Shown here one piece after another: positions 50,393-58,489 of a DNA stretch of 64,000 nucleotides (within the stretch, counting starts at the first letter, position 1; each line of letters starts with the position of its first letter). The DNA is from Streptomyces lincolnensis (GTDB lineage Bacteria; Actinomycetota; Actinomycetes; Streptomycetales; Streptomycetaceae). The DNA lies in the NCBI RefSeq assembly GCF_001685355.1, contig NZ_CP016438.1:744001-808000 (forward strand), read 5' to 3'. The position numbers were made by a program, and so were the translations under genes. Below the pieces are notes generated by a model. The model was not told the DNA's origin. It saw only the letters and a list, made by a program, of their open reading frames with translations, and searched no databases.

Positions 50393-51241
50393 CTATCGTC
50401 CGAGTTTGTACGGTGCGGGGCGGGAGCCCGGGCCGAGGCGGTCCATGGCGCGCAGGATGTGTTTGGGCGGGAGTTGCCAGCGCAGACGTGCGGGAACGCA
50501 GCGCAACAGGGTGCCCGTGGCGCGCAACTGACGGGTGACGACGGTGGGTTCGGGGGCCGGTCTGCCGTACAGCTGGTGGGCGTACGGCGGCAGGGCGGCG
50601 TACGCCAGATGTGCCACGCGCCGCCACAGCAGTTCGCGCGCCGGGACCAGGAGGGGATGCGTCGGTGGGCGGAGGAGGAAGTCGTCCACCTCGCGTGCCT
50701 CTTCTCCTACGGCGAGTTCCGGTCGCACCTTCTCGAAGTAGGCGTTCATCTCCGCCTGGTCGGCGGGTACGGCGTCGGGGTCGAGGCCCACCAGGCGGGC
50801 GCTGGTGCGGTGTTCGCCGATGTAGCGGTCGGCCTGGGCGTCGGTGAGGCGCAGACCGGAGCGGCGGCCGACGTGCAGATAGGAGTCGATCTCGGCGCAG
50901 TGCACCCACAGCAGCAGCTCGGGTTCGTCGACGCCGTAGCGCTCGCCGGTGTTGGGGTCCGTCGCTCCGAGCATGCTGTGGATCTTCCGCACGCGGGCGC
51001 CCGCCTTCTCGGCGGCCTCGGTGGTGCCGTAGGTCGTGGTGCCGACGAAGTTCGCGGTCCGCAGCAGACGGCCCCAGGCGTCGCGCCGGAAGTCGGAGTT
51101 CTGCGTGACGCCGCGCACCGCGCGCGGGTGCAGCGCCTGGAGGTAGAGGGCGCGGACGCCGGCGACCCACATCGTCGGGTCGGCGTGAATCTGCCAGGTC
51201 ACGGAGGAGGGCCCGAACAGCCCCGGGTCGGCCTCGCTCAT
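50393..51241 (-). CDS. MpaB/DUF2236-family oxygenase-like protein
   Basis: A 282-aa protein of the oxygenase MpaB family (DUF2236). Recognisable features are GLFGPSSVTWQIHADPTMWV, LYLQALHPRAVRGVTQNSDF, ANFVGTTTYGTTEAAEKAGA, RVRKIHSML and LLLWVHCAEIDSYL. The conserved His and Arg residues coordinate heme in characterised relatives such as rubber oxygenase Lcp and MpaB. The natural substrate is unknown. ATG 51241 follows GGGTGAGG. It is divergent from the binding-protein/permease genes with a 149-bp gap containing an iron-box-like site. It is full length. Confidence 0.9.
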   Translation of the reverse strand: MSEADPGLFGPSSVTWQIHADPTMWVAGVRALYLQALHPRAVRGVTQNSDFRRDAWGRLLRTANFVGTTTYGTTEAAEKAGARVRKIHSMLGATDPNTGERYGVDEPELLLWVHCAEIDSYLHVGRRSGLRLTDAQADRYIGEHRTSARLVGLDPDAVPADQAEMNAYFEKVRPELAVGEEAREVDDFLLRPPTHPLLVPARELLWRRVAHLAYAALPPYAHQLYGRPAPEPTVVTRQLRATGTLLRCVPARLRWQLPPKHILRAMDRLGPGSRPAPYKLGR

Positions 51242-51331
51242 GGGCCTCACCCTGCCACGGACGGTGGGGGCGGGTCGATACCGCGGGGGAACCACCGTCC
51301 GGTCGTTGAGATTTCACCTACCCGGTGGAAA

Positions 51332-51350
51332 TTCGGTAAGGCTTCCCTTA
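51332..51350. promoter_or_regulatory. Iron-box-like sequence (DmdR/IdeR type)
   Basis: TTCGGTAAGGCTTCCCTTA matches the DmdR1 iron-box consensus TTAGGTTAGGCTCACCTAA at 14 of 19 positions and has TAAGG/CCTTA symmetry. It lies 41-59 bp upstream of the binding-protein start, in the gap shared with the divergent MpaB-type gene. Iron control is inferred. Confidence 0.45.
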
Positions 51351-51390
51351 TAAGCTGCGATCATCAGCTCACCCGTACGACAGGACAGAC

Positions 51391-52911
51391 ATGCGCACCA
51401 CCTCCCGCGGCCTCATCGCGGCGCTTGCCCTCACCCCCCTGCTGGCCGGCTGCTTCGCCCAGAGCGACAGCGGTGACACGGACGGCGAAGGGGCCACGGG
51501 TGGCCGGCTGCGGGTCGCCCTGGCCGTGCCGCCCGTGCAGGCCCTGTCCCCCTACAGCAACGACGCCACCGTCCTGAGCAAGCTGTCGGTCGCCGAAGGC
51601 CTGACCGCACTGAGCAAGGACGGCATCGCCACCCCGGCCCTGGCCAGATCCTGGACGCAGAAGAACCCCACGACCTGGACCTTCGAACTGCGCAAGGCCA
51701 CCTTCCAGGACGGCACTCAGGTCACCGCCGAGTCGGTCGTGAGCGCCCTCGACCACGCGAACGCCGCCGCGCCCAAGCCGCGCGTCCTGAGCGACGTGAC
51801 GCTGACCGCCAAGGCCGAGGACACCGACACCGTCACCCTCACCACCAAGGCGGCCGACCCCGTCCTGCCGCTGCGTCTGGCCAGCCCGGCGCTCGCGATC
51901 CTCGCCCCGAAGGCCTACGCGAAGAACGGCACCGTCAGCCCGGTCGGCACCGGCACCGGCGCCTTCCGGATCACCAAGCTGACCGGCAAGACCGAGGCGA
52001 CCCTCGACCGCTACGACGGCTACTGGGGCGGCAAGGCCAAGGCACCCGGCATCGACGTCACCTGGATCGCCGACGGCACCGCCCGCGCCAACGCGCTGCG
52101 CGGCGGCGACGTCGACATCGCCGAGTGGATCCCGACCGCCCAGGCGAAACTGCTGCCCAAGGGCACCCGGCACGAGGTGCCCTCGGTCCGCACGGACAGC
52201 CTGATCCTCAACACCGGCAGCGGCCTCTTCACCGACGCCCCCCTGCGCGCCGCGGCCCGTGAGGCCGTCAACGGATCGGCCCTCGTCGACTCCGTCTTCG
52301 GCGGGTACGCCGATCCCGCGCAGGGCCTGTTCGGTCCCGCCGTCCCCTGGGCCGCCGAGGACCGCGTGCCGGTGACCGGCCGCGCCAAGGCCGCCACCAC
52401 CGCCGAGGTGAAGACGAAGACCAAGGGCAGGACCCTGCGTCTGGCCACCTACACCAACCGCACCGAGCTTCCGGAGGCGGCGACCGTCCTCCAGCAGCAG
52501 CTGGAGAAGGCCGGGTTCACGGTCAAGCAGGACGTGCGCGAGTACACGCAGATGGAGGCCGATCTCCTGGCCGGCAAGTACGACGCGCTGGTCTTCTCCC
52601 GCGTGACGCTCCTCGACACCGGTGACGCGGTCGGCTACCTCGCCAGCGACTTCATGAGCGACGGCGTCTACAACATCGCCGGCCTGAAGGACCCCGCCGT
52701 GGACAAGGCCGTCAAGGCCGCCGCCGAGGAGGGCGACACGCAGGAGCGCCGCAAGAAGATCATGCGAGCCGAGGCGGAGATCCTGCGCACCGACGCCGTG
52801 ATCCCGCTCGTGCACGAGCAGGCCGTGCAGGGCATCGCCACCGATGTCGAGGGCGTGCTCCTCGACCCCCGCGAGCGCTCCCTCATCGACGTCGACACGC
52901 ACCTGAAGTAG
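51391..52911 (+). CDS. ABC transporter substrate-binding lipoprotein (peptide/nickel type)
   Basis: A 506-aa SBP_bac_5 family lipoprotein. The lipobox LLAGC follows a short signal (MRTTSRGLIAALALTPLLAG), so the mature protein is anchored outside. Family features are LSKLSVAEGLTALSKDGI, ALARSWTQKNPTTWTFELRK, FQDGTQVTAESVVSALDHAN and GTGAFRITKLTG. Relatives bind oligopeptides, nickel or metallophores. The fused permease follows by 6 bp, so they form one operon. An iron-box-like site upstream suggests a metal or metallophore ligand, but this is inference. Confidence 0.92.
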   Translation: MRTTSRGLIAALALTPLLAGCFAQSDSGDTDGEGATGGRLRVALAVPPVQALSPYSNDATVLSKLSVAEGLTALSKDGIATPALARSWTQKNPTTWTFELRKATFQDGTQVTAESVVSALDHANAAAPKPRVLSDVTLTAKAEDTDTVTLTTKAADPVLPLRLASPALAILAPKAYAKNGTVSPVGTGTGAFRITKLTGKTEATLDRYDGYWGGKAKAPGIDVTWIADGTARANALRGGDVDIAEWIPTAQAKLLPKGTRHEVPSVRTDSLILNTGSGLFTDAPLRAAAREAVNGSALVDSVFGGYADPAQGLFGPAVPWAAEDRVPVTGRAKAATTAEVKTKTKGRTLRLATYTNRTELPEAATVLQQQLEKAGFTVKQDVREYTQMEADLLAGKYDALVFSRVTLLDTGDAVGYLASDFMSDGVYNIAGLKDPAVDKAVKAAAEEGDTQERRKKIMRAEAEILRTDAVIPLVHEQAVQGIATDVEGVLLDPRERSLIDVDTHLK

Positions 52912-52917
52912 CCCTTG

Positions 52918-54657
52918 ATGACGGCCACTCACGGCAGTGCCGCCCGCCGCTTCCCGTGGCCGGCGGCGCTCGGTCGTGTCGTCGCCGGGGCAGCGCTGCT
53001 GACCGCGGTCGGCCTGCTGCCCTGGCTGTCCGGCACCGACCCGGCGCTGACGGTCCTGCGGGCCCGCTCCGCCGACCAGGATCCGACCGCGCAGCAACTG
53101 GACGCCATCCGGGCGCAGCTGGATCTCGACCAAGGACCGCTGGCGCATCTTCTGCACTGGCTGGGCGGCGACGCGGGCGTTTCCTGGGTGTCCGGCGAAG
53201 CGGTCCTGCCGCAGATCACCACCGCCCTGTCGGTCTCGCTGACGCTGATGCTGGGCGCGCTCGTCGTCACGCTGCTGGTGGCCGCCCTGGTCTGCGCCCG
53301 CACGGTCGTCCTCGGCTCCCGGCGGCGGCTGGGCCGGGGCCGGACGGGCACGACCGCCGCGGTCCTCGCCTCGCTCCCGAAGTTCCTGCTGGCCTCCGTA
53401 CTGGCCACGGTGTGCGGGGTGTGGTGGGGCTGGTTCCCCTCCAGCGGCTGGGAGGGCCCGCAGTGGATGGTGCTGCCCTCGCTCGCGCTCGGCATCCCGT
53501 CCGGGGCGATGATCGGCGGAATGCTCGACCAGTCCCTGCCCGCCGCCTTCCACGAACCGTGGGCGCGCACGGCCCACGCCTGCGGCCTGCCTCCCTCCTA
53601 CCTCGCGCGCAACGCGCTGCGCCGCACCCTGCCGGGTGTGCTGCCGCAGTTCCTGCCGACCGTCGTGGCTCTGGTCGGCGGCGCGGTCGCGGTGGAGAAG
53701 ATCTTCAACATCCCGGGGCTCGGCCGGCTCGCCCTGGACTCCGCGATCGCCCAGGACCTCCCGGTGCTCCAGACCACGACACTGGCCCTGGTCCTGCTCG
53801 GCGTGGCCGCCGGTGTCGTCGTACGACTGCTGCGCCACGCCCTGCTCGGCCGGCCCCTGCGGGACGGCGCCCTGCCCACCCTGCACCGGCCCCGGCTCGT
53901 ACCGCCCCGCTCGCTGCGCTGGATCGCCGGAGGCTGTGCGCTGGTCCTGGTGGGCCTCGTGGTGGCCGGACTGCTGCGCGACCCCCTGCACGTCGACACC
54001 GCGGCGCGGCTGCTGCGGCCGTCCGCGGCCCATCCCCTGGGCACCGACTCGCTCGGCCGCGATCTGCTGGCCCGGCTCGGCCACGGCGCGCTGCGCACGG
54101 CGGGGGTGGCCTTCGGAGTGACGGCGGTCAGCGCCCTGGCCGGGCTGCTGCTCGGCATGGTGCCGCGGGCGAGCGCGGGGCTGACGGAGGTGGTGTCGAC
54201 CCTGCCGGCCGTCCTCGCCGGGCTGCTGATCGCGGGCGTCACCGGACCATCGGTGTTCGGGGCCGCCTGCGCGGTCTGCGCGGTCGGCTGGACGCCGTAT
54301 GCCGCCCAGACCGCCGCGTTGCTCGAACAGGAGCGCGCGAGCGGCCACATCGCCGCGTCCGTCTCCCTGGGCGCGGGCCGCGCGCACCTGCTGCGCCGGC
54401 ACCTCCTGCCCGCCGTCGGACCCGCCCTCCTGCGCAACGCCCTCCTACGGCTCCCCACCACCGTCCTCGTACTGGCCTCCCTGGGCTTCCTCGGCCTGGG
54501 CGAACAGCCGCCCACACCCGAGTGGGGCCGCCTCCTCTCCGAGAACCAGCCCTACGTCGAACTCGCGCCCTGGACGGTGCTCGGTCCCGCCGGGGCACTG
54601 ATCCTGCTGTCGGTGCTCGCGGTGACGGGCAGCACGCTGGGCCGACGGGAGCGGTGA
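52918..54657 (+). CDS. Fused ABC transporter permease (two BPD domains)
   Basis: A 579-aa membrane protein that joins the two permease subunits normally encoded separately (DppB/NikB-like, then DppC/NikC-like). The first half has membrane helices and the EAA-loop signature (EPWARTAHACGLPPSYLARN). The second begins near residue 340 (LGTDSLGRDLLARLGHGALR) with its own EAA loop (ASVSLGAGRAHLLRRHLLPA). ATG 52918 is 6 bp after the binding-protein stop. No ATPase subunits follow; the next gene is a convergent Lrp regulator. The importer must borrow ATPases from elsewhere or be incomplete. Confidence 0.92.
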   Translation: MTATHGSAARRFPWPAALGRVVAGAALLTAVGLLPWLSGTDPALTVLRARSADQDPTAQQLDAIRAQLDLDQGPLAHLLHWLGGDAGVSWVSGEAVLPQITTALSVSLTLMLGALVVTLLVAALVCARTVVLGSRRRLGRGRTGTTAAVLASLPKFLLASVLATVCGVWWGWFPSSGWEGPQWMVLPSLALGIPSGAMIGGMLDQSLPAAFHEPWARTAHACGLPPSYLARNALRRTLPGVLPQFLPTVVALVGGAVAVEKIFNIPGLGRLALDSAIAQDLPVLQTTTLALVLLGVAAGVVVRLLRHALLGRPLRDGALPTLHRPRLVPPRSLRWIAGGCALVLVGLVVAGLLRDPLHVDTAARLLRPSAAHPLGTDSLGRDLLARLGHGALRTAGVAFGVTAVSALAGLLLGMVPRASAGLTEVVSTLPAVLAGLLIAGVTGPSVFGAACAVCAVGWTPYAAQTAALLEQERASGHIAASVSLGAGRAHLLRRHLLPAVGPALLRNALLRLPTTVLVLASLGFLGLGEQPPTPEWGRLLSENQPYVELAPWTVLGPAGALILLSVLAVTGSTLGRRER

Positions 54658-54677
54658 CGGCAGTTTCAGGCTTGAGG

Positions 54678-55127
54678 TCAGGTTTCGAGGATGCGGTCGA
54701 GGCCGAGTGACACCTCGTGCAGCACGAGGCGGCTGCGCAGTTGCCGTACACCGAGTTCGGCCTTGAGCCGGTCGATGACGGCTTCGAACTCGCGGGCGTC
54801 GGTGCAGCTCATGCGCAGCTGGTAGTCGTAGTCGCCGGTGAGTCTCATGGCGCTGATCACCTGGGGCACGTCGCGCAGTTGCGCCTCGAATGCCGTGCGG
54901 TCCACACCCTCGGCCAGGCGGATGTCGCTGATCATCTCCATGCCGCGCCCGAACGCCTCCAGGTTCAGTTCGGCGCGGTAACCGCGGATGACTCCGGTCG
55001 CCCCAAGACGGCGTACGCGGTCGGCCACGGTGTTGGCCGACAGCCGCACCTGACGACCCAGCTCCTGATAGGTCGCCCGGCCGTCCCGGAGCAGCAGGGC
55101 GAGGAGCTCACGGTCGATACGATCCAT
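54678..55127 (-). CDS. Lrp/AsnC-family transcriptional regulator
   Basis: A 149-aa regulator. The HTH (MDRIDRELLALLLRDGRATY, RQVRLSANTVADRVRRLGAT) is followed by a RAM domain (MEMISDIRLAEGVDRTAFEA, ALRLTGDYDYQLRMSCTD-like). It is divergent from a membrane-protein gene with a 120-bp gap rich in symmetric ATATCG/CGATAT elements (about 55215-55235), a likely operator. It probably controls that exporter-like gene in response to an amino acid or similar ligand, and is complete. Confidence 0.92.
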   Translation of the reverse strand: MDRIDRELLALLLRDGRATYQELGRQVRLSANTVADRVRRLGATGVIRGYRAELNLEAFGRGMEMISDIRLAEGVDRTAFEAQLRDVPQVISAMRLTGDYDYQLRMSCTDAREFEAVIDRLKAELGVRQLRSRLVLHEVSLGLDRILET

Positions 55128-55247
55128 GAACCCATGCTACAGATCATCGGCGTTCTCTCGTATCAGCCGAGTTTTCCTCATCCATAGCGCCATTACCGTC
55201 GAGAACATCGAGCCAATATCGGCGATATCGGTGCCAACATCGCAGGC

Positions 55248-56033
55248 ATGGAAATCCTGCTGCTCCGGGTCTGTCTGGCCCCGTGTCTTGTGCTGCTCGT
55301 CTCCGTCGTCGCGCGCAGGCTCGGACCCCGGCGGGGCGGTCAGCTGATCGGAGCGCCGACGAGCACGGGCCCGTTCCTGCTGCTGATGTGCTCGACCTAC
55401 GGTCCCGGACCGGCGGCGCGGGCCGCACACGGCTGCGTGACGGGAACCCTCGTGGTGGTCTGCTTCGGACTGGCCTACGCGCGCCTCGCCCCTGTCCTGC
55501 GGCCGGCGTGGACCCTGCTGGCCGCCCTGGCGGGCGCGGCCACGGCCGGCTTGGCCGGTGCGCTCTGCGGCAGCGTCCTGCTGACGGCGGGACTGACCGT
55601 GGCCGTGATCTTCGCCGGTCTGGCGACCCGGCCGAGCGGCGACCGAGGGCCCCGGCCGACGAACCGGGCCCGGGCATGGGAGATACCGATGCGGATGGCC
55701 GTGTCGGCCCTGATGGTCCTGGGCGCCGTGGCCACCGCCCGCGCGCTCGGTTCCTTCCTCGGCGGCGTGCTGGCCGCACTGCCGATCCTGCTGGCCGTCA
55801 TGGGCACCGCCCTGCACCGGTCGGCGGGGGCATCCGTCGCCGCCGACCTGATGCGCGGGGCGCTGCACTCCACCGCCGGAACGCTGTGCTTCCTGCTGGT
55901 ACTCGGCACCGCCCTGGTCCCGCTCGGCCCGGCCCCGGCCTTCCTGCTCGCCCTGGCCGCACTCACGACGGCCCACCCGCTCGTACGGCTCTCCCTGCCC
56001 GCCCTATACGGTCGGCCGGCGCCGGGACGGTGA
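55248..56033 (+). CDS. Integral membrane protein, unknown function
   Basis: A 261-aa protein with about seven or eight predicted hydrophobic helices (ILLLRVCLAPCLVLLVSVVA, TGTLVVVCFGLAYARLAPVL, LLTAGLTVAVIFAGLATR, VLAALPILLAVMGTALHR, LCFLLVLGTALVPLGPAPAF). I do not recognise a named family. The position, divergent from an Lrp/AsnC regulator, is the arrangement seen for many amino-acid exporters such as LysE/AzlCD types, so efflux is plausible. There are no conserved catalytic motifs. ATG 55248 follows the symmetric intergenic region. Confidence 0.75.
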   Translation: MEILLLRVCLAPCLVLLVSVVARRLGPRRGGQLIGAPTSTGPFLLLMCSTYGPGPAARAAHGCVTGTLVVVCFGLAYARLAPVLRPAWTLLAALAGAATAGLAGALCGSVLLTAGLTVAVIFAGLATRPSGDRGPRPTNRARAWEIPMRMAVSALMVLGAVATARALGSFLGGVLAALPILLAVMGTALHRSAGASVAADLMRGALHSTAGTLCFLLVLGTALVPLGPAPAFLLALAALTTAHPLVRLSLPALYGRPAPGR

Positions 56034-56165
56034 CAGGGGGCGGCGTCAGCCGGGCATCCGGTTGCCGTGCTGCACAGGCTCACCCAGCAGACCGGCGTCC
56101 TGCTGCCCGCCTGGGCCAACGAAAGCCTTTGCGCGTGCCTCCGCCCGGATGCTGGGGTGGCATGC

Positions 56166-57131
56166 ATGGTGAGCACCCACGATGAGGCGCAGGCCCTCCG
56201 ACCGTTGACCCTGGCTTGGGTGAGCCGGCATCTGGAAGTCGGCGAACGGATCGTCAGAACCGAGGTGTTGCACGGCGGCATCACTGCCGAGATGCGGCGG
56301 CTGACCGTCGGCACGCGGGACGGAGGCACCCGTGATCTGGTGCTGCGGAGCTTCGCCGCCCCGTTCTCCGTGGAGCACGCCGAGGACCGGCTGAACAGGG
56401 AGGCCGGCGCCCTGACCCTGCTCACGGGGACCGGGGTGCCGGCTCCTGGACTGGTCGCGGTTGATCCGACCGCCGCGCATTGCGAGTATCCGTCGCTCCT
56501 GATGACACATCTGGCGGGCCGGACGGTCCTCGCCGATGAGGGATTGCAGGCGCGCGTTCCACCGCTGGCTCGTCAACTCGTCGAGATCCACGCGGTGCGA
56601 CCCGCCGAACGGCCCCGGAAATATGTCACGTTGACGACCGCCGACACAGTCGTGGTTCCGAAGGGCGTCGACGCGGCGGCATGGGCCGCGGCGATCGACA
56701 TGCTCCGTAGGCCCGCGCCGTCCTATGAAGGGCGGTTCCTGCACCGGGACTTCCACCCCGGCAACGTGCCGTTCGACGTGCCGCCTTCAAGGCCGGCAGG
56801 TGCCCGGATCACCGGGGTCGTCGACTGGACGGCGGCCTCCTGGGGCCCGGCGGATCTCGACGTGGCGCACTGCTCGACCAATCTCGCGCTGCTGCACGGC
56901 CCGGCGTGGGGGCTGCGGTTCGCTGAGGCGTATGAGGAGGCCGGCGGGGTGCCGGCCGCAGCCGCGAGCGAACGGCTGTACTGGCGGGTGCGGGACGGGC
57001 TGGCGTGCTCGGAAGAAGTGCGGTTGGTGGCGCAGCCGTGGCGGGAGGCGGGCAGGACAGAGCTGACGACGCAAGTCGTGGAGGAGCGGCTGGATGCCTA
57101 TGTCACCGCCCTGATGGACGCGCTGGGCTGA
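56166..57131 (+). CDS. Aminoglycoside phosphotransferase (APH)-family protein
   Basis: A 321-aa kinase-fold protein. The N-lobe starts near LHGGITAEMRRLTVGTRDGG, the catalytic loop is FLHRDFHPGNVPFD (HxD...N) and the metal-binding Asp is in ITGVVDWTAASWGPADLDVA. The helical tail is typical of APH/choline-kinase-like enzymes. These transfer phosphate from ATP to small molecules such as antibiotics, sugars or homoserine. The actual substrate cannot be read. ATG 56166 is chosen; an upstream in-frame ATG (56067) would add 33 residues without a ribosome site. Confidence 0.88.
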   Translation: MVSTHDEAQALRPLTLAWVSRHLEVGERIVRTEVLHGGITAEMRRLTVGTRDGGTRDLVLRSFAAPFSVEHAEDRLNREAGALTLLTGTGVPAPGLVAVDPTAAHCEYPSLLMTHLAGRTVLADEGLQARVPPLARQLVEIHAVRPAERPRKYVTLTTADTVVVPKGVDAAAWAAAIDMLRRPAPSYEGRFLHRDFHPGNVPFDVPPSRPAGARITGVVDWTAASWGPADLDVAHCSTNLALLHGPAWGLRFAEAYEEAGGVPAAAASERLYWRVRDGLACSEEVRLVAQPWREAGRTELTTQVVEERLDAYVTALMDALG

Positions 57132-57278
57132 GCGGAAGCGGCGCGGGCACGGAGGCGAGCGTCGGCCCGGGCTGCCCCGTCCGGCAGTTCTGCGACGCTC
57201 CGCACGTGCGCTGGATCAGGTCGGCATCCGTCTCGAATCCTCCCGTGCAGCAGCGCGCCGTAGTGGCACGATCCCAGG

Positions 57279-57860
57279 ATGACTTCGTCGATATCCGAGT
57301 CGTGGACCCGTATAGAGGCTTGGCTCGCCCGGCACACGCCTCGTACCTTTGCCGCTCTTGGCCCTCCGGCGGAGCGTTCGGCGATTGCCGTGGCCGAACA
57401 GGCCATCGGACAGCCGTTCCCCGAGCCCTTGGTGGAGTCCTTGCTGCGACACAACGGCATGGGCCACCGCGACCTGCTGCCGCCGTTCTGGTCTCTGCTT
57501 GGGGTGGAGGGCATCACCAGTGCCTGGCAGACACGTATGAAGATCTACGGAGATGTGCTGGCGGGAGCAGAGGAAGGCGACCCGGACGGGGAATTCGGGC
57601 CGTGGTGGCATGCCCAGTGGATCCCCATCGCCTACAACGGCAGGGGGGATTACCTCATCCTGGACATGCGCCCCTACCGTCGCCGCGGAAGGATCGGCGA
57701 CGCCGATCATGAAACAGGATGCTCGTTCTCGCCCCACCCCATGTGGGCGTCGCTCCCGGCTCTCCTGGATGCGACAGCCACGGCTCTGGAGACAGGCGAG
57801 GCGGTGGACGGGTACCTGCCTGTCGCAGTCGACGAGGACGAACTGGACTGGGACTTCTGA
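57279..57860 (+). CDS. SMI1/KNR4-family protein
   Basis: A 193-aa protein with the SMI1/KNR4 (SUKH) fold: IEAWLARHTPRTFAALGPPA, ERSAIAVAEQAIGQPFPEPL, VESLLRHNGMGHRDLLPPFW, WWHAQWIPIAYNGRGDYLIL and SLPALLDATATALETGEAVDG. SUKH proteins frequently act as immunity proteins against contact-dependent or secreted toxins, and others are housekeeping regulators. No toxin gene is adjacent here, so immunity is unproven. ATG 57279 is preceded by CCCAGG. Confidence 0.88.
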   Translation: MTSSISESWTRIEAWLARHTPRTFAALGPPAERSAIAVAEQAIGQPFPEPLVESLLRHNGMGHRDLLPPFWSLLGVEGITSAWQTRMKIYGDVLAGAEEGDPDGEFGPWWHAQWIPIAYNGRGDYLILDMRPYRRRGRIGDADHETGCSFSPHPMWASLPALLDATATALETGEAVDGYLPVAVDEDELDWDF

Positions 57861-58057
57861 CACTCAGGCCGCTGCGACGACCTGGGGACGCAGGGCTTCA
57901 CCGCAATCGCCTCTACCCCAGCGGCACCAGTCATCCAACCGGGCCGGGTGCGGTTCGCAGGGCGGCGTCAGGCTCGCCTCCCAGGCTTCCTGTTTACGTA
58001 ACGAGGAGCGCCCCGCAGTAGGACACGGAAGCGCTTGCGGTGGGAGGCTTCCCGTAT

Positions 58058-58127
58058 CCGGCCGCCGCCGCTCGCGCGGCGGCGGCCGGGGCGCGAGGAC
58101 CGGATCCCCCCTACCGGAGTCCTCGCG
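58058..58127. terminator. Tandem GC-rich hairpins
   Basis: The first stem pairs CCGGCCGCCGCCG (58058-58070) with CGGCGGCGGCCGG (58077-58089), 13 bp perfect with a CTCGCG loop. One base later a second stem pairs GCGCGAGGAC (58091-58100) with GTCCTCGCGC (58118-58127), with extra pairing inside. They may act as a double terminator or attenuator between the SMI1/KNR4 gene and the MerR gene. Confidence 0.6.
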
Positions 58128-58412
58128 CGAGGTGCCCCTCGGCGCCGGTGTTGCGGGAGTTGGCCCCGTCGCCGGAGGGCAGGGGCTGGAGCCGTGTTGT
58201 CGGCGATGCGGCTCCAGCTGGCCTCGGTATCAGCTTGTCACGACTCGGGGGCTGGGAGCCTGTGGGCGGGACGGCGGTCCGACTGCCCTGCCCATGAGGG
58301 TAGGCAACGACCGGGACGATGGGAACAGAAGGCGGGAGCGGGCTTTCAGGACAGACGACCAGCGCCTGTCCGACGAGTCAGGCCCTGGTGCCCGTCCCAC
58401 AGGGCTTCGGAC

Positions 58413-58443
58413 TTGCGCTTTCCGTTGCGGCAACTTCTACGGT
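58413..58443 (+). promoter_or_regulatory. MerR-type promoter with 19-bp spacer
   Basis: TTGCGC (58413-58418) and TACGGT (58438-58443) are separated by 19 bp. An 11-bp perfect palindrome, GTTGC-G-GCAAC (58424-58434), is centred in the spacer. Overlong spacers with a central dyad are the hallmark of MerR-family promoters such as tipAp. It lies about 47 bp upstream of the TipA-type gene it probably autoregulates. Confidence 0.65.
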
Positions 58444-58489
58444 CGTGTGTGTGGCCGGAGAGACCGGCCCGGCGAGGGAGGCACCGGCA

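Larger units (their letters stand above)
57861..58489. other. Intergenic region with hairpins and MerR promoter
   Basis: About 630 bp between the SMI1/KNR4 stop and the TipA-type start. No conserved frame was recognised. It contains the tandem GC-rich hairpins (58058-58089 and 58091-58127) and the elongated-spacer promoter (58413-58443), listed separately. Confidence 0.5.

Noticed and set aside
48157..50538. Long plus-strand frame opposite the kinase-TPR gene
   Set aside because: An antisense shadow of the repetitive TPR coding sequence, with no recognisable motif or ribosome site.
51364..54402. About 1,000-codon minus-strand frame opposite the binding protein and permease
   Set aside because: Low-complexity Gly/Arg/Gln-rich translation typical of antisense to GC-rich genes; both sense genes are well supported.
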